This document shows positions 13,202-22,400 of a stretch of 53,759 bases of DNA, one piece after another. This DNA comes from an uncultured Clostridia bacterium (GTDB lineage Bacteria > Bacillota > Clostridia > Christensenellales > Borkfalkiaceae). The translations under genes were made by a program, and so were the position numbers. The notes below the pieces were generated by a model, which saw only the letters and a list, made by a program, of their open reading frames with translations, did not search any database and was not told the DNA's origin. The first letter of the stretch is position 1; each line of letters opens with the position of its first letter. The stretch is taken from positions 1 through 53,759 of the forward strand of contig CALVMH010000012.1 in assembly GCA_944343275.1 (NCBI GenBank), given 5' to 3'.

Positions 13202-14354
13202 TTGTCTGCTGCATGTCAGCCTGCACCTCTTCGGCGACAGACGCTTCGCGGATCATTTTTCCTGACGCTGCGATCGGCGAGATTCCGTTTTTGCCCATGC
13301 TGAGGCTGCCGTTAAATTCCGCAAGGTCGCCTTTGTGATAGCCCGATACGATCTGCTTTGCCGCCTCGCCGAACGCCGTAAGATAGAACGTATCGTACTG
13401 TGCTTTCGGTTTCGGCTCACCTTCGCGGCGGAAGCTGTCGCGCTTGACCGCCAACCCGAAATTGACATACTGCATCTTCCCGTCCTGCGACGTTTTGAGC
13501 GCAAGGGAGCCGTCGTCCTCCTGCGACTGCACAAACCCCGAAAGCCGCAGCACGTTTTTCGACCCGACTTCCTGCGGGCGCTTGACTTCCCGTCCGACGA
13601 CCGAGAACGACGTATGCTTCGTCCCATCCGACTTGGTGTAGTCGTCGCGGTTTAATTGCCCCGCCACCTCCAGCTGTGCACCCGCCTTATAGTCGGCGAG
13701 CTGTTCGGCAACCGCGCCGAACACGGTGAACGGATAGGTATGTGTCTTGACATCTTCTCCGTGCGCCTGCTCGATCGCAAGTTTGCCGCGGGCAAAATGC
13801 TTTCCGTTTTTCGAGGTCTCTAATTGGACCTCTTCAACGAGCTTGCCCTGCAACGTTACTTCGTTGTTCATCTTTGATGAACCTCCTTTTTGTATATTCA
13901 CCTCGGCGTTTGCCGTCAGTGGCTTTGGAATCCCCTCGACAGGAAACATGTAATTCCCGTCATCCGTGCGGCTCATGCAAAATAACGTACAGTGGTCGCC
14001 TTCGAGCCGTTCTCCCGATTTTACGGGCAAAAATTTCCCGTTTTCATTGATCAAACCCTTCAAAAACGGGTCATAAAAACTTTCAAATTCGTATTTCCCT
14101 CTTCCGCCAAGCATCTTTATGTCAAATCTCTCGCCGCCAATGACTGCAAAGGTATCTCCGGCTTTTATAAAATGGCTCGCCGCTTCTATCCCGAAAAAAG
14201 ATCGGCGGATCTCCATATCACGTTTTGCAAAAAGCAACGTATCGAATACTTCGACATTCGGCGTCCTCGAAGCCTGCTGCTGTAATTTTCGCAATTGCTT
14301 ATTTTGCTGTTTCGGCGTACCCGTCAAGGGTACCAAAATCTCACAATATCCCAT
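13155..14354 (-). CDS. Fusion of an unknown N-terminal domain to a double SSB-like protein
   Basis: The protein has 399 residues. Residues 1-160 are of no recognised family. Residues 162-399 hold two SSB-like OB folds, EVTLQGKLVEEVQLETSKNG with a GKHFARGKLAIE core, then VLRLSGFVQSQEDDG with YVNFGLAVKRDSF. Within the frame, ATG 13871 has a fine ribosome site of its own (AAAGGAGG, ten bases upstream), so a 238-residue SSB-only product could also be made. It ends in the SERVH tail shared with its neighbour. It follows the relaxase gene by 15 bases and may protect or guide the transferred strand. Confidence 0.65.
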   Translation of the reverse strand: MGYCEILVPLTGTPKQQNKQLRKLQQQASRTPNVEVFDTLLFAKRDMEIRRSFFGIEAASHFIKAGDTFAVIGGERFDIKMLGGRGKYEFESFYDPFLKGLINENGKFLPVKSGERLEGDHCTLFCMSRTDDGNYMFPVEGIPKPLTANAEVNIQKGGSSKMNNEVTLQGKLVEEVQLETSKNGKHFARGKLAIEQAHGEDVKTHTYPFTVFGAVAEQLADYKAGAQLEVAGQLNRDDYTKSDGTKHTSFSVVGREVKRPQEVGSKNVLRLSGFVQSQEDDGSLALKTSQDGKMQYVNFGLAVKRDSFRREGEPKPKAQYDTFYLTAFGEAAKQIVSGYHKGDLAEFNGSLSMGKNGISPIAASGKMIREASVAEEVQADMQQTNGNAKTAKSERVHIN

Positions 14355-14369
14355 GAACTGCTCCTTTGA

Positions 14370-15689
14370 TTATTTGAAAGTACTTCTGTCCTTCCAGGAC
14401 GTCTGTATGCTCTCGATCTCCTCGTAATAGTCCAGCACTTCCCGCCCCTCGGACGCATACCATGCGTCGAACATGCGGGACATGCGTTTGAAGTTCTTAT
14501 TCCGCATGCGCTCCTGCTGCTGTCTGGCACGGCGTTTGAGCGCATTCTGCCGCAGATAATCCTGTTCTTCGCGGTACTTCGCCCACTCGACGGTCTTCTC
14601 GTCATAGGCAAACCGCTTTGCCATGCCGATGACCGAATTCCCGAGCCGCGCCCGGATATCCGCCCGCAGCTTGTCCATTTTATCGGCGGACGGCTGCATA
14701 TTCTTCATGTTTTCCGCAACCGCCTTGTGCCGCGCTTCCCGCTCCGCGACCCGCTCCATGACCGCCTGATACCGCTCGCGGACGGCGGGCACATCGCGCA
14801 CGAGCTTCAAAGCGATGGCGTCGATCTGTTTCCTGTACGGCGCGTAATCGGGATGATTGTATCCCGCATGCCCGCGCACATTCGGCAGCACTTTGGCAAG
14901 CGCTATGAGGTCGTTGGCGATATCCCGCTTGACTTCCTTGGGCGATGCCTGTTTCAAATATTTGCTCAGATTGTCGCGGACGATATGCACATCGTGCTGA
15001 TGCCCCGAAAAATATTCTTCAAACTGTTCAAGCCCGTCCGCAAGCGCCTGTTTTTTGACGCAGCCGAAGCGCGTATAGGACATGCCGCCCTTGGCGTTCG
15101 GATGCGGCGCTTTCTCCCAAAAAGCGAATTGAATATGCTTGATCCCGCTTGAACTGTCATCATGCCAGCCCGCATACCACTCCACATTTTTTGCTTTGAG
15201 ATGCGTCATGTTGAGGAAACGGTCGAAGTTGGCTTCCATGAACTGCATCGCCGCCTCCTTGTTTGCAAGCAGCCTGTCCCCCACCTCTTTGCGCGGCGAA
15301 ATGACGCCGTGCCAGATGATGCTCTTTGTGCTCTTCAACTCTTCACGCAGGGCGTCCAGCGCTTTTCCTTCGATGGCGCCCTGTCGCCCGAATACACCCG
15401 TGCCGGAAGGCGCATGCCCGCCCCCTTCGCCCTTCCCCGCAAACGTTCCCTGCCGCGAAACATAGTCCATGAAATTCCCGTGTGACGGGACCTGTGCGAA
15501 GATCTCATCGTGCGATTCCGCCTTGTCCGCGTACTTTCCCATGCGTCCCGCATAATCGATGTGATCGCCCGAAAACCATGCACGTTCTTCCATGTATGCA
15601 AGCCGCTGTTGTCCCTTCACGCCGGCAGGCGGCGCGGGTCTTGTAAATGCCAGAAGCATGACGACGTTTGCCGACGATGTCTGCGCCAT
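14370..15689 (-). CDS. MobL/MobP-type relaxase
   Basis: The protein has 439 residues. The relaxase signature comprises NFMDYVSRQGTF near residue 72, the segment SIIWHGVISPRKEVG near residue 130, and the metal-binding region WHDDSSSGIKHIQFAFWEK near residue 185. The second half is a charged coiled coil rich in Arg. Such proteins nick oriT, stay bound to the 5' end and are carried by the coupling protein into the recipient. The oriT-like region and an RHH accessory gene lie immediately upstream. The usual relaxase HxH spacing is loosened (WHDD...KHIQF), so assignment to the MobL group is by overall pattern. Confidence 0.8.
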   Translation of the reverse strand: MAQTSSANVVMLLAFTRPAPPAGVKGQQRLAYMEERAWFSGDHIDYAGRMGKYADKAESHDEIFAQVPSHGNFMDYVSRQGTFAGKGEGGGHAPSGTGVFGRQGAIEGKALDALREELKSTKSIIWHGVISPRKEVGDRLLANKEAAMQFMEANFDRFLNMTHLKAKNVEWYAGWHDDSSSGIKHIQFAFWEKAPHPNAKGGMSYTRFGCVKKQALADGLEQFEEYFSGHQHDVHIVRDNLSKYLKQASPKEVKRDIANDLIALAKVLPNVRGHAGYNHPDYAPYRKQIDAIALKLVRDVPAVRERYQAVMERVAEREARHKAVAENMKNMQPSADKMDKLRADIRARLGNSVIGMAKRFAYDEKTVEWAKYREEQDYLRQNALKRRARQQQERMRNKNFKRMSRMFDAWYASEGREVLDYYEEIESIQTSWKDRSTFK

Positions 15690-15839
15690 GGTACACCTCG
15701 TTTTCCCTTGTGCTTTTTGCGTCCGTCAAGCCCCTGCGGGGCTTGGCGGACGCCCGGCCGCGATTTGCAAATCGCTCAGACAGACGCGCCGCCTGAGCGC
15801 CAAGCCGCGCGGCTTTGGAGCGCCGCCCGTCGGGTGACG
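15690..15839. other. Candidate oriT
   Basis: This noncoding gap between the relaxase and relaxosome RHH genes holds three inverted repeats in a row. A 16-bp stem with a 3-base loop pairs GCGTCCGTCAAGCCCC at 15719-15734 with its complement at 15738-15753, one G-U. A perfect palindrome GCGATTTGCAAATCGC lies at 15760-15775. A third is centred on AAGCCGCGCGGCTT near 15808. One TTTTCCCTTG iteron lies at about 15701-15710. Position and structure fit an origin of transfer; the nic site cannot be named. Confidence 0.6.
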
Positions 15840-16253
15840 TCAGAGCATTTTCATGAGCTCGTTCATGCGGTCGCGGTAGTATTCCGATAAGATCTCGTAC
15901 TTGCCCTCCGCGAGGTCCTGACCGTTCGTCCGCGTCCCGCAGAGCGTAAGTTCCCGTTCGCGGAACAGCCCAACGAGCAGATTGAACGCCATCGTCGTCT
16001 GCACGGAGAGTTCCCTGAGCGCCGCCGATTGCTGCTTGACAGCCTTTGCAATATCGTACTCCCTTTGTCCGCCGCTCGCATCTTTCCCCGTGCGGCCCGC
16101 AAGCACGGGCAGCGCGAGTTCGATGCAGCGCCCGACAATGTCGGACTTTGAATCAAAGCTGCCATTCTGAACCAAATGCTCCATTTCCGTGAGCAGCTCC
16201 TCGTCATATACCCTTGCATAAATCCTGACAGACGGTTTCTCTATTTTCCTCAC
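15840..16253 (-). CDS. Ribbon-helix-helix relaxosome accessory protein
   Basis: The protein has 137 residues from GTG 16253 (GGAGG seven bases upstream); a longer frame upstream lacks such a site. The N-terminal segment KPSVRIYARVYDEELLTEME with GSFDSKSDIVGRCIELALPV matches an RHH DNA-binding domain. The C-terminal half is a helical region. Proteins of this kind (MobC/TraY-like) bind oriT next to the relaxase and also repress the mobilisation promoter. Two regions of dyad symmetry flank the gene. Confidence 0.7.
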   Translation of the reverse strand: MRKIEKPSVRIYARVYDEELLTEMEHLVQNGSFDSKSDIVGRCIELALPVLAGRTGKDASGGQREYDIAKAVKQQSAALRELSVQTTMAFNLLVGLFRERELTLCGTRTNGQDLAEGKYEILSEYYRDRMNELMKML

Positions 16254-16476
16254 CTCTGAACCTCCGTTTGTATTGCAAAAATCCCGAAATTTTACGTCAG
16301 GCAAGATAAGAAGGTGCCACAAGTGCCCGTTTTTGCGACTTTTAATATATACTACGTATATATTAAGTCGCTGCCACAAATGTACCGCATTTGTGGCACC
16401 CGTGTGGCACCTCTTTTTGCGCGAAAACGGAAACCGTTTTGCGCTGCGCCGACGGGGTCGTCGGGCGTCATCAGCC
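16254..16476. promoter_or_regulatory. Dyad-rich control region upstream of the mobilisation genes
   Basis: The region holds an AT-rich dyad near 16336-16370 (CGACTT...AATATATAC paired with GTATATATT...AAGTCG). A 10-bp hairpin pairs GCCACAAATG with CATTTGTGGC near 16374-16398. The motif GTGCCAC or its complement recurs four or five times between 16315 and 16410. These are likely binding sites for the RHH protein or a regulator of the mobilisation genes. They could also extend the oriT. No reading frame of its own is seen. Confidence 0.55.
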
Positions 16477-19400
16477 CTACCTGATACGCATCTTGATCCG
16501 CCTTCTCAGCAGAAGCAGCACGACCAGAACGACCGCCGCGCCACCCACGGAAAACAGAGCGATCGCGCCTGCATTGAAGGTAAAATCCTTTTGAAATTCA
16601 TACGTCGCTACGTTGCCGACCGCATCTGTAATAACCACTTTATACCGCCCGTTGGCGCTCTGCGCATCCGTACTGTACGGTACGGATGCACCGTTATAAA
16701 ACACCTCGATCGTGCATGCCGTCTTGTTGGCGGCGATCGTAAAATCGGCTTTCAGATTCGGAATGAAATCGCCGCTTGCATACTCCGTTCCGTTAAGGAC
16801 GAGCGCGGGAAGCATCGTATCGACGATGAACGTGAACATCCCCGTCCGTCCGCCGCGGCGCAGCGTAAGCGTATACTCTCCGTCCTTCGTCACCACGATC
16901 TTGTCGCCCTGCACATACTCCTCTTCCGGCAATGTCACGCCGTCCGAAACAAGTTTGCAGGTGCTGTCGCGCGGAATGGTGTATTCGAACTTCGCCGTAT
17001 ACGGATTGCTCTCGATCGTGAACGTCAGCATGACGATGTTTCCGAGCGCGTCTTCCAGCGTGAGAAGATACTCCCCGTCTGCCGTGAAAGTGTATGCCCC
17101 GTTCTCCGCCTTTGCCTCGGCGTCTGCTCCGTCCCTTTCGGCACGGACAGTCACATCGCTCTGTCTGAGCGTGAGGATCGCGCCATCCGCCGTCATAAAC
17201 CCCTCCGGGATATTCAGCACATACGCGATCGTGCGACGGATCGTGAAGGTTGCAGACGCACTGTTGCCGAGCGCATCTGCCAGCGTAAGGACATACTCCG
17301 CTTCGGCATCGAACGTGTTGAGCGCGGAAAGCACAAAGTTGTTCGACTTGCGCCCGTTCTCCGTGAGCTTATAACTCTCCACATCGGACAGGTCCTCCAA
17401 AATTACGGCAACGTCATCCTTTGTAACCGCCTCATCCGTAGACACGCTGAACACGGGTGCGGTGCGGTCGATGACGAACTCAACCGTCAAAACGTTCCCC
17501 ACGCCGTCCGTCAGTGTCAGGATGTAATCCCCCTCCTCCGAAATGCGCAGGGTTCCGCCCTCTGCCGCAACGCGATACAACACGCCGTTCCGCCTGCAAT
17601 CAAGCGTCAGGGCCTCGCCAAACTCGAAATCGATATACTCCCTTCCCGCAAGGCGATCGCCGAGCGTGCGGACAAATTCTCCGTCCAACCACGCCTCGAT
17701 AAGCACTTCGGAATCGAGCGTGAAGTGCAGTGTCACCGTCGTCCCCGCGATATCCGTTGCCGTGACTTCATAGACGCCCTGCCCCGACAAAACGGTGCCG
17801 GATTTATAGATACGGCTGATCGAATCCCCTCCCACACGATAACGGATGACGGCATTCTCTTCATCGCATTCAATGTACACGGGCGAATTGATGCAAGCGC
17901 CGTCTTTTACGAGGATCCCCGCCGTCGTCATGACATTGATCTGCGGCGGAAGCTTGGCGATCGTGAACGTCTTTATGACGGTATTGCCGAGCGCGTCGGA
18001 GATTTCCAATGTGTACTCACCCCAATCCTCAAAGATGTATTGCGTCTTTCCCGTGAGTTCCGCCGAGAACCTGTTGCCCGCGGCAACATGCGTGAGCCGC
18101 ACAACGGCATCCGCCTCCGAGAGACGGACCGTCACCGCATCCGTCGCCTCGGCTCCCGTCACAACCTCTGCCGCAGGCGGCGTGACGTCATGACGGATGA
18201 CGATCGTTTCCCGGTTCCCCACCGTATCCGTCAGGCAGAACTCATATACGGCGTCCGCCGTCACAAGCTGTCCGCTCGCATAGGAATACGGCGCGCCGTC
18301 CTTGGTCGCCGTGACGGCAACATTCGTGCCGAACGTGACAACAAAATCCTGCGCCGCATGCAGCATGCCGTTCATCCAGACGGGCTCAAACTTCGCGCCG
18401 TCCGCGCCAATCAAATCATAAGAGACTGTCCGCAGGATCGTCACCGTCACGCTGACGACGTTCTTTGCCGTGTCCGTCACTCTGATCGTGTAGGTCCCCT
18501 CGTCCACAAGCACCGTCTTGGCGGTATATGTCCGTGACATCCCGTCCGGAAGCGTTATGCGCGCCGTTGCATCCGCGTCGTCCCATACGACATAGACCGA
18601 ACCGTTCGTCGCTCCGCCGTCTGCAACTGTTTCGCCGCCCGTCGTGAATATCTCGACCTTGGGCGGGATCTTGGAGATCGTGAACGTCTCCGTGCACGCA
18701 TTGCCGAGAACGTCTTTCAGTGTGATCTCATAAGTCCCCCATGCCGAAAACGTCATCTCATCCGCAAGTTCGACGTCGTATGCCTTGCCGTCTTTGCGTA
18801 CCGTCATGGCGGCGACATCCCCGCTCTCGACTTCAACGGTGACGGGCGCATACGCATCCTCGCCCCGCCGGAATATGATCTCAGGCGCCGTCTTGTCGAT
18901 CACGACCGTGAGCTCCGCCACGTTTCCGACCCCGTCCGTCAGCGCAATCTTGTACACGCCTTCGGTGATATACTCATAGGAAAAACGCGGCGCTTCGATC
19001 GCAGACCCGTCGCGGTATATCGTCATTTGCAGCCATTCGCCGTTGGTAACGGAAAATCCGCCGCGGACATAAAATACACCGCCCTGTTCGATATTTGTCC
19101 CGTTAAAATTGAGCTTGTGTTCCACCTTCGTATCCCGCGTGATGGAATATGTACTGCTGTTCCCGACGTCGTCCGTGATCGTCACCGTATACACGCCGTC
19201 CTGTGTCAGCAGTTCCCCCACAGTGTACGTCTTCAAAGTTCCGCCGTCTATCTGATAACGCACGCGCGCCACGTCCGTATCCTGCCATACGATGCGGAAC
19301 CCTTCCCGCGTCGTCGTTTCCCAGCCGATCCGCGTACCGTCCGCATCCTCCGCCGATGCCGTCGGCGCCACGGTGTCAATGGCGAAACGGACGATGACAT

Positions 19401-22400
19401 AGGTATCGGGATCGCTCCTGACATACAGCTTCACCTCCCACGTTCCGTTGTTTTCCGCCGTCGCGGGGATCTCGATCGTCTGCCCGTTCAGCGTGTCCGT
19501 TACGGGCAGCAGGACGGGCTCGCCGTTGCGCAGCGCTTCATATCCCGCCGAATTTTCAAACGCCAGCGTGACGCTCTTGCGCGTCTTTCCGCCGTCCGCA
19601 ACGCCCGATAACGTATACTCCGGCAAGCCTTTGGAAAACACGATCTCCTCGCTATCGGTCACGTTCCCGAAGCTGTCTTCAAACCGCACGGTATATACTC
19701 CGCCGAGTAAAAACCGATACGACCATGTACTTTGCTCGATATAAAGGGTATTGAGGACCTTTCCGTCCACCGATTCAACGTACTCCCCTTCGGGAAGACG
19801 GGTGCCGTAACGATAGATCGCAAACCGCACGATGGACGAATAGGAATTGGCGTTCGCAAACGTGAGCGTCATACTGCGGTTATCGCCCGTGCCGCGGATC
19901 TGCGTCTGTACGCGCGGCGCACCGCCGTAGATGGTGAACACATAATCAAACAGGTTCCCCGTGCGGTCATACAGCCTGACGTGGTATTCTCCGCCGTCCG
20001 TGTAATTCCCGTCCGCTCCAAATGTCAGCGCGGAAAGGTCTGCCGCCGTGAACACCGTCCCGTCCGGCAGGACCACTACCGCCGTCACGATCTTGTCCGC
20101 ATTATCGAAAAGCTGCAAAATGCGCAGCGAACGCAGATTCCCGTCGATCTGCAAATTCGAGGACAGCTCCAACTCCTCGGTCAGGACCTCCGTCTGCATG
20201 TCTCCGTCTTTGTCCGTATATGCGTGGTAATAGGTGTATTCCGCAAGAAATGTGGGCGCGGTGCGGTCAAAATACACAAGATAGGTGAACGTATTTCCGA
20301 GCGAATCCGTCTCCGTGACCGTATAGACCCCGCCCGACGTGCCCGATGCGCTTCCCGACCCGACATAACCAAGAAACGTCTCGCTCGCACGGAGCACTCC
20401 GTCGTAGACCGTCTTCCCTTCTCCCTGCGCGATCTTCAATGCCGCAAGCGCACTGTATGCGAACGTATGCCCGTTATATTCAAACGAATAATCCTTGTCT
20501 TTGAACACATAGTCTCCGCCGATGCGCTGCACCCCGTCCTCTGTGGTCCCCGCAAGCACTTCGGCATCCATGATGACGGTATTGCTCCCGATATACGGCG
20601 AGCTGAGCGACGGAACGCTGTATGCGCTGACATACGCCGATGCGTACTTTTCAAGCGCCGCGTAAAATTCCTCCATCGTGGCACGCCCGCCCTGCCCGTA
20701 TGTTGTCGTTACGGAATGATTGTTCAGCTGATAATAGGTATACATCCCGTTCCCGTTTGCAGTGACGGCTTCCTCCATCTCGATCTCCGTCATGAACCGA
20801 AGCGCGTTTTCGTAGCTTGCAAACACATAGGTGTTCGCATTGGACCACGTGCCGGGATATGCGGTCGCCTTTTCATCCTTCCCCTTTGCGGGAACGGTCA
20901 CCGACTTCATATACGGAATCTTCACACGGTAATTCCCCGTCTTCAAATACCCGCTCCCCGTGAGCTGCTCATGATTATAAGAATTGACCGCGCCCACAAC
21001 GGCAAACGTTGTGCTGCTGACATTGCCGACGTCGTCCGTCAGCGTCACCGTATAGACCCCGTTCTTTTGCAGCACGTCGCCGTCCGACAGCCCAATGTCC
21101 GTCACCGCTCCCACCGTGATCGACTGCGTGCCGACGTCAAGCGCCGCGCAGGTGATGCGGACCTCGGAAACGGAGAGGTAATTATCCTCCCATGTCACGC
21201 GCGGCGTGCCGCCGTAGACAAGTTCCACCCCTACCATGTCCGCGTTCACACGCAAGACAGGCGCTGTCTTATCTATGATAAAGTGATATTTCGTGCAGTT
21301 GCCCGCCAGGTCCGAAATGGCAACAAGATACCAGCCCTGCGCCGTGAGCTGCCCCGTGTACAACCGTTGTACGGCATCGGGGTAGCTGCCGTCCGAATAT
21401 GCGTATTTCACCGTCAGGGCATCTTTGGCGTTGATGAGCTGTGCCCCGACGCCGCCCGTCTCCGTAGCCCAACTTAGCGCGACATCCCCGTTCGTTGCGC
21501 CATCGTCCGTAACGCCTTGCAGGGATAGCGTCGGCGCGGTCTTATCGATGGTGAATGTGTAGCTCGTGCTGTTTCCCGCCCGATCTCTGATGAGAACGAA
21601 ATAGTTCCCCTCCTCGGTCAGTGTGCCTGTGTATTCGGTTTCGGCGAACGTCGGAAATTCCGATGTTGCACTGCGCGCGTAAAATACACTCAGCTTATCG
21701 TTCGCATTCATGCACTGCGCTCCGACACCGCCTGCCGCCGTCTCCCACACAAGATCGACGTCATCCTTTGTAAAGCCGCCGTCTGCAACATCCGACATGG
21801 AAAGCGTCGGTGCGACGGTGTCTATGGAAAACGTGTACCGCCTTTCATTCCCCGCCTTGTCTGTGATCGTCATCAGGTAATTCCCCTCCTTCGTCAGAGA
21901 GGTCCCCTTCGAATAGTCCGTCTTCGCGGCAGTCGGGAACGCCGCAGTCGTGCTGTATGAATATTTGACGGTCAGGGCGTCCTTGGCGTTGGCGAGCTGC
22001 GCCCCGACGCCGCCTATCTCCGTTTCCCATTCCGCTTTTACGGCGCTTTGGGTAAATCCGCCGTCCGTCACGCCTTTCAAGGATAGCGTCGGCGCCGACT
22101 TGTCGATGGTGAACGTGTAGCTCGTGCTGTTCCCCGCCTTGTCCGTGATCGTCATCAGGTAATTTCCCTCTGCCGTCAGGGACGTCCCGCTTGTATAATC
22201 GGTGGTTGCCGACGTCGGGAATGCGGATGTCGTGCTGCGCGAATATTTGACGGTCAGCCGATCTTCCGTCCTGCTTACGAGCTGCGCCCCGACGCCGCCC
22301 ACCTCTGTACTCCACACCGCCCGCACGTCCCCGCGCGTGATGCCGCCGTCCGTTACGCCTTGCAGCGTAAGCGTGGGCGCGGTCTTGTCAATAATAAACG

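Noticed and set aside
16273-18537. Long plus-strand open frame (over 700 codons) opposite the surface protein gene
   Set aside because: It is antisense to a clear repeat protein, is rich in Arg and His as expected of a complement frame in GC-rich DNA, and has no ribosome site or recognisable domain.
21256-22400. Regular repeats as a possible CRISPR array
   Set aside because: Units of about 280 bases are in frame within a protein gene and have no short repeat-spacer pattern; no cas genes apart from Cas2-related VapD.
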